Assembly: GCA_039026235.1 (NCBI GenBank)
Contig: JBCCMQ010000001.1
Coordinates: forward strand, 62,001-126,000
Direction of reading: 5' to 3'
Length of the DNA: 64,000 bases
Source of the DNA: JBCCMQ01 sp039026235
GTDB lineage: Bacteria; Pseudomonadota; Alphaproteobacteria; Rhodobacterales; Rhodobacteraceae
Shown here: positions 35,101 through 44,417 of the stretch, piece by piece
How the letters are laid out: every line of letters starts with the position of its first letter
How positions within the stretch are numbered: the stretch's first letter is position 1
The notes under the pieces: model-generated
Told to the model about the DNA's origin: nothing
The model's database searches: none
The model's input: the letters and a program-made list of their open reading frames with translations, nothing else
Translations under genes and position numbers: made by a program

Positions 35101-36216
35101 TTAATCGCAAATCCGCGCCGCGGCGGCCAGTGCCAGGGGCAACGCCTTGTCGAAGGCGGCAAGGTCTTCGGGCAGCCCCGCGGACACGCGGATCGCTCTG
35201 TTGCCGGGTTCCGCAAAGGGCATCCGGACGAAAATGCCGTTTTCGACAAGGGTCTCAAGGACGGATCGCGCAAAGTCCGCATCGCGCCCGCAGTCGATTG
35301 TCACAAAGTTCGCGGCGGTCGGCAGGGGTGTCAGCCCATGGCCTCTCGCGATCTCCGCAATGCCCTCGCAGGCCGCGGCAATTCGGGCGATGGTGGCCTG
35401 CAGATAGTCCTGGTCCTTTAGCGCGGCCAGCGCGCCCGCCTGGGCCACGCGACCGACGCCAAAATGATTGCGGACCTTGTTGAATGCCCTGATCGTATCG
35501 GCATGACCGATGGCGTACCCGACTCTGAGACCGGCCAGCCCATAGGCCTTTGAGAAGGTGCGAAAGCGAACAACGCGCCTTTCATCGGGATCAATGGCCG
35601 GGATCGTACCGGGCGGCGCGGTGTCGGAATAGGCTTCGTCGAGCGCCAGAACCGCGCCCTCGGGCACCGTGGTAATCGTATCGGATATGGCCGTGGCCGG
35701 GTGCCAGCTGCCCATGGGATTGTCGGGGTTGGCCAGGTAGATCAGCTTGGCGCCCACATCCGATGCCTTGGCCAAAAGCGCGGCCAGATCTTCCTTGTCA
35801 TCCCGGTAGGGCACCTTGTGAAGCGCGCCGCCAAACCCGGCGACATGGTAGTTGAAGGTTGGATAGGCACCGTCTGAAGTGACCACCGCGTCACCGGGGC
35901 TGACAATAAGGCGGGCAAGGACACCCAAAAGCCCGTCGATACCTTCTCCGATCATGATGTTTTCGGGCCGAAGCCCGAGATGATCTGCCAACGCGCCGCG
36001 TAAGTCATGCATTTCAGGATCACCGTACATCCATGCATCTGCGGCTGCCCGTGCCATGGCCTCGATGGCCAGCGGAGAAGGTCCGAAGACGGATTCGTTG
36101 GCCCCGATGCGGGCGGCAAAGGGCCGGTCCAGCGCGCGTTCCTGGGCCTCTGGGCCAACAAAAGGCACCGATGCGGGCAGGCTTTCGGCAATTTCGGTCA
36201 GTCGTGGGCCAATCAT
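35101..36216 (-). CDS. Class I/II aminotransferase, histidinol-phosphate aminotransferase-like
   Basis: A 371-residue PLP enzyme. ARIGANESVFGPSPLAIEAM is the HisC-type N-terminal arm, and YLANPDNPMGSW and LALDEAYSD contact PLP. The Schiff-base lysine lies in FRTFSKAYGLAGLRVGYAIG. It lies alone, away from other his genes, so the substrate may be an aromatic amino acid rather than histidinol phosphate. It is transcribed in the valS direction. Confidence 0.82.
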   Translation of the reverse strand: MIGPRLTEIAESLPASVPFVGPEAQERALDRPFAARIGANESVFGPSPLAIEAMARAAADAWMYGDPEMHDLRGALADHLGLRPENIMIGEGIDGLLGVLARLIVSPGDAVVTSDGAYPTFNYHVAGFGGALHKVPYRDDKEDLAALLAKASDVGAKLIYLANPDNPMGSWHPATAISDTITTVPEGAVLALDEAYSDTAPPGTIPAIDPDERRVVRFRTFSKAYGLAGLRVGYAIGHADTIRAFNKVRNHFGVGRVAQAGALAALKDQDYLQATIARIAAACEGIAEIARGHGLTPLPTAANFVTIDCGRDADFARSVLETLVENGIFVRMPFAEPGNRAIRVSAGLPEDLAAFDKALPLALAAAARICD

Positions 36217-36270
36217 GGGCGCGGTTGAACCACCTCGTTTGGCGCAACGCAAGGCCGCGTTGTGCCGTGT

Positions 36271-36606
36271 CTAACCGCGCATGGCCTTCAGGCGGGCCTC
36301 ACGCGCGATGTCAAAGCGCATCTGCGCCTCGGCGATGCGCGCCATGGCCGCTTTCTTCGCGGCATCGCCTTCAGTAGTTGCATGGGCCGCCTTCGCGCGG
36401 TCCAGTGCCTGCTTAAGCTTGATCTCTTCCGGCAAGGCCCCGGCAGCCGCCATCATGCGCCCGGCAGCCGCTTCGCCCGCATCAAGATGTGCCTCTTCGG
36501 GATGGCTGGGCAGGGGCTTGCCTTCGCCTGCGAGGTTCGTCAGCTGCCCTTCGGCCTGTGCCTTAAGGATCTGCCGTTCGCTCAGTTTCGACCATGCATC
36601 CGCCAT
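36271..36606 (-). CDS. DUF1992 family protein (DnaJC28-like)
   Basis: A 111-residue helical protein. The family pattern is LSERQILKAQAEGQLTNLAG, followed by GKPLPSHPEEAHLDAGEAAA. The second half is a long charged helix. It starts 9 bp after the valS stop, so it is likely co-transcribed with it. No enzymatic motif is seen. Confidence 0.85.
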   Translation of the reverse strand: MADAWSKLSERQILKAQAEGQLTNLAGEGKPLPSHPEEAHLDAGEAAAGRMMAAAGALPEEIKLKQALDRAKAAHATTEGDAAKKAAMARIAEAQMRFDIAREARLKAMRG

Positions 36607-36615
36607 GGCATCTAT

Positions 36616-39600
36616 CTAGGCGAGTTCTGCCAGTCGCCCAAGGGCGGCGGTGATCTTAGCGGCCTCGGCCTCTTTCTGGGCAAGCATTGCCTGCGTCTCC
36701 TCGACAACCTCCGGCGGCGCTGAGGTCGCGAACTTGGGGTTCTTCATGCGGCCCTGAAGTCCCTTCAGGTCCTTTTCCAGCTTGCCAAGGCTCTTGGACA
36801 GACGATCCTTTTCGGCATCGACATCGATAAGACCCTGCAATGGCAGGCAAAGCGTGGCACCGGGCAGGGCGAGCGTAACCGATCCCTTGGGGGCCGCATC
36901 GGCAGCGCCGAGCGCGCCGACGCGTGCCATACGCCGGATCAGGGTCTCATTGGTGGTCCAATGGCGCTGCGCGTCATCCGACAGCTCGATCGCCAGAACA
37001 GGAATTTCATCGCCTGGCTTCACCCCCATCTCTCCCCGGGCAGAGCGGATGGCGTCAATGGCGGCGATGACCCAGCTTATCTCGGCATCCGCGTCCGGAT
37101 CGACCATTTCAGCCGCCTGATCCTCTGGCCAGGGCGTCAGCGCCAGCATCTGGCCCCGCTCTGCCAGCGTGCCCCAAAGCTCTTCGGTAACAAACGGCAT
37201 GATCGGATGCAGAAGCATCAGACAACGGTCCAGCACCCAGGACATCGTGGCCTTGGTCTCGGACACGATCGCAGAGTCGTCCGATGCAAAAAGCGGTTTC
37301 GAAAACTCGACGTACCAGTCGCAGACCTTGCCCCAGACAAAGGCATAAAGCGCGTTTGCGGCATCGTTGAAGCGGAAGGCCGACAGCGCCGCATCCACCT
37401 CTTCCCGGACGCGGGCGGTTTCACCGACGATCCACTTGTTGGCCGGGTTTTGCAGGTCGTCCAAACGGAATTCTGCGGCCGCCTCGGTCCCGAAAACGCC
37501 GTTCATCTCCGCAAACCGGCAGGCGTTCCAGAGCTTGGTGGTGAAGTTGCGGTACCCGGCGATGCGGGAAGTTGATAGCTTCAGGTCGCGGCCCATGGCG
37601 GCCATGGAGGTCAGCGTGAAGCGGACGGCATCGGCGCCGAACTCGTCGACCAGATCGAGGGGGTCGAGGACGTTGCCGAGCGACTTCGACATCTTCTTGC
37701 CCTTCTCGTCGCGAACCAGCGCGTGGACATAGACTGTGTCGAAGGGGCGTTCGCCGACCATGGCATATTGCATCATCATCATCCGGGCGACCCAGAAGAA
37801 GATGATGTCGAAGCCGGTGATCAGGACGGAGGTGGGGAAGTAACGGTTGAGCGCCTCGGTGTCCTCGGGCCAGCCAAGGGTGCCGAGCGGCCAGAGGCCG
37901 GACGAGAACCATGTGTCGAGGACGTCGGGGTCGCGGGAAAGTTTCGCCGGTTTAAGGTCCTTGGGATCAAAGTCGAGGTGCTCGCCTTCGTAAGCCCCAA
38001 CCGGTCCTTCAAAGATACCCATCAACAAACATGCTGCGAAGAAACTGTCGCCTTTCTTCTCATAGTATTCCTGCGCTTTTTGATATGCTTCCGCTTCTGT
38101 CGGTGCGCAGAACATTTGCCCGCGTTCATCATACCAAACCGGAATTTGGTGGCCCCACCAGAGCTGGCGCGAGATGGTCCAGGGCTCGATGTTTTCCAGC
38201 CAGTTGAAATAGACCTTCTTGTGCTGCTCTGGAAGGATCTCGGTTTCCCCGTTCCGGACCGCATCGATGGCGGGCTGGACGATCTTGGCGGTGTCGACGA
38301 ACCACTGGTCGGTCAGCATGGGTTCGATGACGACCTTGGAGCGGTCGCCAAAGGGCTGGGTGATGGTTTTCGATTCCACCAGCGGGACGGGGGTGTCGGC
38401 GCCCTCCGCCTCGGGCTTCACGGCGGTTTTGCCGAGGCGCGGGTCGGAGGCGACGGTCATGACCGCCAGCCCTTCGCGGGTGATCTGTTCGACCACACGT
38501 TTGCGGGCATCGAAGCGGTCGAGCCCGCGCAGGTCGTCGGGGACGATGTTGATGGCGTCGACGGACTGGACGGTGAAGTCGGCGCCCCGGGCGATGGCGT
38601 CGGCCTTGGCGGCCTCGGTCGCGTAGGGCTCACCATCGTCGCGCAGCGATCCGTTCATGGCCATCAGGCGGTACATGGGGATGCCGCCCCGGCTGGCGAC
38701 GCCGTAGTCGTTGAAGTCATGGGCGCCGGTGATCTTGACTGCGCCGGAGCCGAAGTTGGGGTCCGGGTAATCGTCGGTGATGATCGGGATCAGGCGGCGG
38801 TGTTCCTTTGGGCCAACCGGGATTTCGCAGAGTTTTCCGACAATTGACGCGTAGCGCTCATCCGATGGATGAACCGCGACTGCGCCGTCGCCGAGCATGG
38901 TCTCGGGCCGCGTTGTGGCGATGGAAATATAGTCGCGGGTTTCGCGCAAGGTGACGGTGCCGTCTTCGTCGCGCTCGACATACTCATAGGTGGCGCCACC
39001 CGCGAGCGGGTATTTGAAGTGCCACATGTGCCCGTCGACGTCGATGTTTTCGACTTCGAGGTCGCTGATCGCGGTCTCGAAATGGGGGTCCCAGTTGACC
39101 AGCCGTTTGCCGCGGTAGATGTAGCCCTTCTCATAGAACTCCACGAAGGTCTTGATGACCGCGCCGTGGAAGTCCTGCCCGCCGGGGGTCGGTTCGGTCT
39201 CACCGGGCGCGCCGGCCATGGTGAAGGCTTCGCGGTCCCAGTCGCAGGATGCGCCGAGGCGTTCAAGCTGGCCGCGGATGTTGCCGCGCGATTTGTTTTT
39301 CTGTTCCCAGACGAGGTCGAGGAAATCCTCGCGGCTCATGTCCGTGCGGCGGCGGTTGGATTTGGCCAGCTCGCGTTCGACGACCATCTGCGTGGCGATG
39401 CCCGCGTGGTCAGTGCCGGGTTGCCAAAGCGTGTCAAAGCCGCGCATCCGGTGCCAACGCACCAGAATGTCCTGCAACGTGTTATTGAAGGCATGGCCCA
39501 TGTGCAGGTTGCCGGTGACATTGGGCGGGGGGATCATAATGCAGAAGGTCTCGGACCGCCGGGCGCCCGCACCGGCGCTGAAACAGCCCGCCTTTACCCA

Positions 39601-39666
39601 CGCATCGTAAAGGCGCGGCTCGGCGGCTGTGGCATCGAATGTCTTTTCCATCGGCATGATCGACAT
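36616..39666 (-). CDS. valS: Valyl-tRNA synthetase
   Basis: It charges tRNA-Val. The class Ia HIGH motif appears as GNLHMGHAF and KMSKS as GKKMSKSLGN. The editing domain, the DVLDTWFSSGLWP segment and a C-terminal coiled coil (about 930-1016, rich in KL/EKD) are all present. At 1016 residues it is longer than the E. coli enzyme at one place: before the DVLDTWFSS motif there is an extra segment of roughly 40 residues (FFAACLLMGIFEGPVGAYEG and on), encoded by DNA noticeably poorer in GC. The start could be ATG 39666 or the in-frame ATG at 39651. Confidence 0.96.
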   Translation of the reverse strand: MSIMPMEKTFDATAAEPRLYDAWVKAGCFSAGAGARRSETFCIMIPPPNVTGNLHMGHAFNNTLQDILVRWHRMRGFDTLWQPGTDHAGIATQMVVERELAKSNRRRTDMSREDFLDLVWEQKNKSRGNIRGQLERLGASCDWDREAFTMAGAPGETEPTPGGQDFHGAVIKTFVEFYEKGYIYRGKRLVNWDPHFETAISDLEVENIDVDGHMWHFKYPLAGGATYEYVERDEDGTVTLRETRDYISIATTRPETMLGDGAVAVHPSDERYASIVGKLCEIPVGPKEHRRLIPIITDDYPDPNFGSGAVKITGAHDFNDYGVASRGGIPMYRLMAMNGSLRDDGEPYATEAAKADAIARGADFTVQSVDAINIVPDDLRGLDRFDARKRVVEQITREGLAVMTVASDPRLGKTAVKPEAEGADTPVPLVESKTITQPFGDRSKVVIEPMLTDQWFVDTAKIVQPAIDAVRNGETEILPEQHKKVYFNWLENIEPWTISRQLWWGHQIPVWYDERGQMFCAPTEAEAYQKAQEYYEKKGDSFFAACLLMGIFEGPVGAYEGEHLDFDPKDLKPAKLSRDPDVLDTWFSSGLWPLGTLGWPEDTEALNRYFPTSVLITGFDIIFFWVARMMMMQYAMVGERPFDTVYVHALVRDEKGKKMSKSLGNVLDPLDLVDEFGADAVRFTLTSMAAMGRDLKLSTSRIAGYRNFTTKLWNACRFAEMNGVFGTEAAAEFRLDDLQNPANKWIVGETARVREEVDAALSAFRFNDAANALYAFVWGKVCDWYVEFSKPLFASDDSAIVSETKATMSWVLDRCLMLLHPIMPFVTEELWGTLAERGQMLALTPWPEDQAAEMVDPDADAEISWVIAAIDAIRSARGEMGVKPGDEIPVLAIELSDDAQRHWTTNETLIRRMARVGALGAADAAPKGSVTLALPGATLCLPLQGLIDVDAEKDRLSKSLGKLEKDLKGLQGRMKNPKFATSAPPEVVEETQAMLAQKEAEAAKITAALGRLAELA

Positions 39667-39724
39667 ACCCCGTTAGAGTTCGGTGGTATGTAACGCGCGA
39701 TCCTAGGAGCGGAAAGAGCAGATT

Positions 39725-40465
39725 ATGCAGGTGCAGCGGAAACATGAACGCGATCGCCCGCGCGGCTGGTTCAGCCTTTATGTCCGGTTGGGCGGCTGGG
39801 CCAGCCTTGCCGCGGCTGGCGTATTGGTGCTGGTCTCTGGCATCTCACTGGGCCTTGAGCGCCGGGCGCATCAGTATGAAACGCAAGGCGTCCTGGCCGA
39901 CGCCGAGATTACGCGGCTTTGGGTGGAAGTGGATGTTGACAGCGACGGCGACCGTACGACGACCCATTATGCCGCCTTCCGCTACAGTGCTGGCCAAAGG
40001 ACCATCGAACGCGACCGGAGCGTCTCGCGAAGCTACTTTTTCAGGGCCAGCGAGGGCGATTGGGTTCCGATCCGCTATTTGGCCGATAGGCCGGACCGCT
40101 TTGAATACCGGGTTGGGCAGACGGCCGAGAATGCATCGTGGGCGCTTTGGGTCGGTTGGATCACCGGGGGCCTGGGGCTGGGCGTGCTGGCGCTGATCGG
40201 TGCGCAAACCAATCGTGCCTATCTTGCGCGCGAGCGGGGCGAGATGCTGACAGCCGAGGTGACCGGGGTCCTGGAAACGGGTGTGTCGGTGAATAACGAG
40301 AAGCGGGTGCGCCTGCACTGGCGCGCGCCCGATGGCGCCGTGGGCCAAAGCCTTATGACAAAAGCGTTTCGCCTGGCCGCCTATCGCCCGGGGGATCAGA
40401 TCACAGTCTTTCGCGGGGCAAAGCGCATGTGGTGGGAAGGCGACGTCGGCGCCCGTCGACGCTAG
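39725..40465 (+). CDS. DUF3592 domain membrane protein
   Basis: A 246-residue protein with two hydrophobic segments (about residues 20-45 and 142-164) flanking an extracytoplasmic domain, VDSDGDRTTTHYAAFRYSAG ... VPIRYLADRPDRFEYR, that matches DUF3592. The second half repeats a related beta-rich unit (TAEVTGVLETGVSVNNEKRV). Function unknown. It is divergent from valS and convergent with the dienelactone hydrolase gene. Confidence 0.85.
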   Translation: MQVQRKHERDRPRGWFSLYVRLGGWASLAAAGVLVLVSGISLGLERRAHQYETQGVLADAEITRLWVEVDVDSDGDRTTTHYAAFRYSAGQRTIERDRSVSRSYFFRASEGDWVPIRYLADRPDRFEYRVGQTAENASWALWVGWITGGLGLGVLALIGAQTNRAYLARERGEMLTAEVTGVLETGVSVNNEKRVRLHWRAPDGAVGQSLMTKAFRLAAYRPGDQITVFRGAKRMWWEGDVGARRR

Positions 40466-40486
40466 CCCTGCCTCCGATGGCCATCG

Positions 40487-41245
40487 TCAGTTCAGATCGG
40501 GCGGACCAGAGATGCCGAGGCGCTCCATAACATAGCCGAAAACGGCGCGCATTGCATCGTCGTTGCGGTTTTCCGTCAGCGTGGCATGGCCCGTCGGGCC
40601 GAGCGACACGACCACGACGTGTTCGCCAAAGGCCTCTTTGATGCGGCGCAGGCGCCGGGCCGGAACGATGCTGTCGTTCGATGCCCGAAGCGCCATGGCA
40701 TGGCCCTTGGCGGCCATGCCGGTTCTGGCCGCGTTGATTTCATCCTTTGACATTCCGAAGGCCGCGCAGGGTAGTATCGGCAGCGACGGCTGGCAGGCAG
40801 CACCCGCGACAACACCTTCTTCGGCCATCATTGCCAGCGCAAACCCACCGGTCAGGCACATGCCAATCACCGCAACCTCATCATATCCCGAACGGGCGCG
40901 AACCTCTTTGATCATTTCGCGCGTCCAATGGGCTGCGGGGCCCAGCTTGCGTGTCGAAAGCCCGGCAAATTCCTTCAGCACACAGCGGTTCGTCAGCATT
41001 TGACGGTTTGTCTGCCGCTGGCCCATGCGCCCGAAGAAATGCGGCACCCAGACCGACATCCCATTCCGGACCAAGAGATCGACCAGCGAAAAGAACTGCC
41101 CGTGAATGCCCGGCAATTCGTGGAGCAGCACGACCGGCGGTCCCCCTCCGGTGACGAAGACATTGCGTGTCATCTCGCCCCGACCATGGCCATGGCGAAC
41201 GGAAAAGGCGGGCGCTTCTGCCCAGGGAGGTACTATGTCGGACAT
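40487..41245 (-). CDS. Dienelactone-hydrolase-family alpha/beta hydrolase
   Basis: A 252-residue alpha/beta hydrolase with a cysteine nucleophile (C130, GMCLTGG), as in dienelactone hydrolases. The acid and histidine are probably in ASNDSIVPA and TGHATL. HELPGIHGQFF is the oxyanion-hole region. The substrate is unknown: lactones or esters. It stands upstream of the RNA ligase gene's tail and is at the edge of the AT-richer stretch. Confidence 0.82.
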   Translation of the reverse strand: MSDIVPPWAEAPAFSVRHGHGRGEMTRNVFVTGGGPPVVLLHELPGIHGQFFSLVDLLVRNGMSVWVPHFFGRMGQRQTNRQMLTNRCVLKEFAGLSTRKLGPAAHWTREMIKEVRARSGYDEVAVIGMCLTGGFALAMMAEEGVVAGAACQPSLPILPCAAFGMSKDEINAARTGMAAKGHAMALRASNDSIVPARRLRRIKEAFGEHVVVVSLGPTGHATLTENRNDDAMRAVFGYVMERLGISGPPDLN

Positions 41246-41303
41246 GCCTCGACGATAGCGCGTTTGGACCCACTGCCAAAGCTCACTTGGGACAGAGCCG
41301 ACG

Positions 41304-41927
41304 TTAGTTTTTTGCCAAACCCTTTGGAACCAGCTCAGATTTCATCCAATGGGCTTCGCTTTGAACGTGATTGGCCCGCACATACTTCCCCATACGAAGT
41401 GGCATCTCGTCTTCGTTGAAGCCCAAAGCGTCGCGCACAACAAAACCCTCTTGTTTCGACAAATCCAGTTGCTTGGAAGTGCCTTCAAAAAGTTGTTCAG
41501 CATACGGGCCACGATAGAGTTCCGAAACCGGTGTAATACCTAACTCTTCGAACCTTAGGAGTGTGTTATCCCAGTTTTGAATATGGTCACCAATGATCCA
41601 AGAAAACGCCAAGAAGTAGGAAGGCAGTGCATTGTAGGCCAACGAGTGTCTTGCAAAAAGGTTTTCGCCTACAATACGTTCACCGTCTTTGAGTTGCGGA
41701 GAAATAGTCGCCGCGAACGCTTTGACCCAGTCACGCGATGGATGGTAGCGACTGTCAGGACTGCGTGCATAGGTTCCGGTGCTATGGATCGTTGTGTTTT
41801 CGCCGTCCATTTTTTCTGTGACAACCAGATCATCGACCATAAGACCATCGATCGAAAACATGATTTTGTCGTCGCTTGTTGCGCCGGGTGAGATCGGCAA
41901 GTGAAATGTTCGGCCATATTTTTTCAT
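41304..41927 (-). CDS. Rnl2-like RNA ligase, stand-alone
   Basis: It probably seals RNA nicks through a covalent AMP-lysine. The 207-residue protein shows the nucleotidyltransferase motifs in order: motif I TEKMDGENT (K39), motif III GENLFARHS (around E88), motif IV QEGFVVRD, and motif V GKYVRANH. At this length it is a minimal catalytic domain without the C-terminal domain of T4 Rnl2. ATG 41927 is chosen although the upstream frame stays open to 42143. The coding DNA is AT-richer than its neighbours, and no RNA kinase/phosphatase partner lies beside it, suggesting transfer. Confidence 0.82.
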   Translation of the reverse strand: MKKYGRTFHLPISPGATSDDKIMFSIDGLMVDDLVVTEKMDGENTTIHSTGTYARSPDSRYHPSRDWVKAFAATISPQLKDGERIVGENLFARHSLAYNALPSYFLAFSWIIGDHIQNWDNTLLRFEELGITPVSELYRGPYAEQLFEGTSKQLDLSKQEGFVVRDALGFNEDEMPLRMGKYVRANHVQSEAHWMKSELVPKGLAKN

Positions 41928-42266
41928 GATTGCGCAATAGCGTGCGTGAGTGGTTTTGAGCAAGGTAACTCTGAGGTCGAAGCAGCCTTTCGAAGCAGGA
42001 TTCAAAGCACAACAGGCAGTGGTGTATTTCGCCGCGTTGGGAATAGGACACCGTCTGTGGCCACGCACGGGTGCGCAGCGTCCGGGAGCCGAAATAACGG
42101 CTTCCGTTGGGCGTGCCCTTGGCGTAGTTGCCGGCCGGCGCATGTGCCTGTGTTCCGCGGCAAGGACACGGTCCGGGTTTGAATGGAATGGGTCAGGTAT
42201 GCAGGACTTAGTTGACCTTTATTGCGCCAATTCCAATGTCTGCTTCGCTCGTCCTAGCTGATCCCA
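41928..42266. other. Gene-free stretch between RNA ligase and the DUF2157-like gene
   Basis: 339 bp with no gene I support. A frame continues upstream from the RNA ligase to 42143, but its composition (many R, A, T, P and no family match) looks non-coding. The region presumably carries the RNA ligase promoter. Confidence 0.4.
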
Positions 42267-43466
42267 TTAACGGGCCCCTGCAACATCCAAGGGTTGAAAC
42301 CACACGTTGTTCAAACGCCACAACCCAAAGGCTATCGGGATCGCGGCGAGCCCGCCGATGACATAAGCCAACGGCTCGTCGGAGAAGCTCTCAAACAGCT
42401 GCGTGTAGCCATGGATGCCCGCAAAGGTCATGCCTGAGTTGAAAATCCCTCGTCGGTTACTCAATGCCGCCCAAACAATTAAAGTTGTTAGCAGGACAGC
42501 CCAGATGACTGCATATGCATGCTCACTGATGCTGAAAGCAGCGGCTCGGAAGGTGTCGCGCGCGGCGGAGTACGCGCTGTAGTCGTCGAAACTTGTACCC
42601 GTAGGCCCCCATAAGGTTACACCCACGACGTCCCCCCAGATGCTGCCAACAAGGAAACATAAGTTCGCGACTACAAATGCCATGATCATCAGGATTCCAG
42701 CCTGCCGAGAGATGTGGGCTGCCCATCGGTTCGCCGCCCACAAACAAGCACCGATTAACAGCGACATCTGCAAAATGCTGAGTGTCGGCTCTGGTGAGTA
42801 AAACACATAAGCAGCTGTAAAGTAGTAAGTTCCTGTGTCCAGCATCTGGGCGAAAGGCGCAATCGCCAATGCCGTGATTAATCTGATATCAAGAAACGTA
42901 CCGAGCACTACGAAGACTGCAAACACGTAGAAATGAGCAAAAGGCATGGGCCATCCGCTAATAGAAGCGTAATTGAAATAAAAATAAACACCAAAGATAT
43001 GCAGCGCACCTCCCATTAGTAATACGGCGCCATAGGCAAAGCGCAGATGCGGCGAAGCGGTCCTGAAACGCCATGCGCAAAGACAGGCAACTATCGCTCC
43101 AACGACAATCATCAACCATCCAGCAGTATCAGGGACCTTGTCCACCAACTCAATTCCAATACCACCAATTAACATGCCCGCCCCAATCAAAGCGCTGGCA
43201 TTGCCAAACATTCGATAGAGCGGGGCCGCATAGCGCAAGATGAAGAGACCCAAAGCTAGAAACAACCCGCCACAAATCGCGACACTAAGTGCCGAAGCAA
43301 GATAAAAGACGAGTCCAAGCGTCGCCGCGATAATACCTGTTATCAACAAGGTATTGATGCAAAGCGTCACCATTGCAGCGCGCGCACGCAATTTTATCTC
43401 ATCGGCTTGCTGATGCGAGATTACGCCATCGGCGATCAAGCGCTCCGTCTCAGCTACGTAGTACAT
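42267..43466 (-). CDS. Multi-pass membrane protein, DUF2157-like
   Basis: A 399-residue protein. A short cytoplasmic N-terminus with the DUF2157-type opening ERLIADGVISHQQADEIKLR precedes about ten hydrophobic segments, e.g. LCINTLLITGIIAATLGLVF and LIGAGMLIGGIGIELV. No catalytic motif is visible. It has lower GC and different codon choice from the flanking core genes, like the RNA ligase downstream. Confidence 0.75.
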   Translation of the reverse strand: MYYVAETERLIADGVISHQQADEIKLRARAAMVTLCINTLLITGIIAATLGLVFYLASALSVAICGGLFLALGLFILRYAAPLYRMFGNASALIGAGMLIGGIGIELVDKVPDTAGWLMIVVGAIVACLCAWRFRTASPHLRFAYGAVLLMGGALHIFGVYFYFNYASISGWPMPFAHFYVFAVFVVLGTFLDIRLITALAIAPFAQMLDTGTYYFTAAYVFYSPEPTLSILQMSLLIGACLWAANRWAAHISRQAGILMIMAFVVANLCFLVGSIWGDVVGVTLWGPTGTSFDDYSAYSAARDTFRAAAFSISEHAYAVIWAVLLTTLIVWAALSNRRGIFNSGMTFAGIHGYTQLFESFSDEPLAYVIGGLAAIPIAFGLWRLNNVWFQPLDVAGAR

Positions 43467-43973
43467 ACAACACTCCTACGGTTACACTCTGATCCGTAGC
43501 TCACTCATGAACACTAGCCAATAGCTCGTCTAATTCGAATGTCGCTGTGGGCTGAGTACAGTTGAGTGTTCTGTTGGTTTTCCGGTAGCAGACGTTCGCC
43601 GAGAGGTAGAAAAACGGTAGGGTGGGTTCAAAGCAAATATGTGCCGTGCAGTTGTCGAGTGGCCGCCGTTGGACCCATTTGAGACATTTCGAAATGTCCC
43701 AATCGAACGCCCGCACCGTTAAGGCAGCAATTCCAGCCCTGAATGTGCGGATTGAAAAACTCTGACTATTGAGATCTTAGCGGGTGAAAATCCCGCTGTC
43801 TAAAGCCCCGGACTTTGCAGACCGGCGCCAGACGGTCGCTGCGGCTTCACTAAGGCCTGCCCTTCAACTTCTCTGAACATTAACTTTAATGGCGCACGCA
43901 AAAGGCGATGGCGCCGTGTAGTCGGGCCCGCGCCTGGAAAACCTCGGGCGCGGGCAGGTTTCTTTGTCAGGCG
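43467..43973. other. 507-bp gene-free region
   Basis: No supported protein gene. A 71-codon minus-strand frame (43501-43716) has a composition (C, N, T, R rich, no hydrophobic core) like the chance frames common in alphaproteobacterial intergenic DNA. A small hairpin AGCGGG-TGAAAAT-CCCGCT lies near 43778-43796. A GC-rich stem, CCCGCGCC ... GGCGCGGG, near 43926-43952 lies just beyond the DUF4399 gene's stop, without a good T-run on that gene's strand. Confidence 0.4.
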
Positions 43974-44417
43974 TTACTCGACGACGATGGTGATTACGTC
44001 GGACACCACGGGCGGGTCATGCGGAATGTGGTTGGCATCGGCAAAGACGAGCTGCAGCGTGTGTTCTCCAGCCGAAAGATCGAGTGTGACCTCTGTCTGT
44101 CCACCGCCAAAATGCATGTGATTTTCATCGTTCGGCAAACCTTCCCGGAATTCCCGTTCGCCGAATTCGTTCTCACCTAAAGCTTCACGGTTGACCAAAA
44201 GATGATGATGGCCGGTGTTGTCCACCTCGGTCCCGGCGGGCGCGACGCCCATGCCGGAAAGGCCGAAAACGATTGTGACCGGAGCTGACACACTGTCGCC
44301 GTCCGCGATGTTCGCGAAGTAAACCTTGGCCCCTTCGGGCGATGCCGTCATCTGTGCCCATACGGGCGCGATGGACAGGGTTGCTGCTAGGCCGGTGGCC
44401 AGAAGGTGTCGTAGCAT
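43974..44417 (-). CDS. DUF4399 family exported protein
   Basis: A 147-residue protein with a signal peptide (about residues 1-21, ending VWAQ). The DUF4399 core is easily seen: GAKVYFANIADGDSVSAPVT, NTGHHHLLVN and GGGQTEVTLDLSAGEHTLQL. The clustered histidines might bind a metal. ATG 44417 has GGAG nine bases upstream. Function unknown; it lies alone between the gene-free region and the ABC operon. Confidence 0.88.
   Translation of the reverse strand: MLRHLLATGLAATLSIAPVWAQMTASPEGAKVYFANIADGDSVSAPVTIVFGLSGMGVAPAGTEVDNTGHHHLLVNREALGENEFGEREFREGLPNDENHMHFGGGQTEVTLDLSAGEHTLQLVFADANHIPHDPPVVSDVITIVVE

Noticed and set aside
37723..38847. A 374-codon plus-strand frame inside valS
   Set aside because: It is complementary to valS editing-domain codons; the Gly/Val/Asp-rich composition is a shadow effect.
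41928..42143. N-terminal extension of the RNA ligase
   Set aside because: About 70 Arg/Ala/Thr-rich residues without family support; nucleotidyltransferase homology begins at MKKYGRTFHLP.
43501..43716. A 71-codon minus-strand frame in the gene-free region
   Set aside because: Unusual composition with many Cys/Asn/Thr, no good ribosome site and no hydrophobic core. It resembles chance frames that recur in alphaproteobacterial intergenic DNA.
43778..43796. Hairpin resembling a tRNA T arm (AGCGGG-TGAAAAT-CCCGCT)
   Set aside because: The loop lacks TTCGA, and no D or anticodon arm or acceptor pairing could be found around it.
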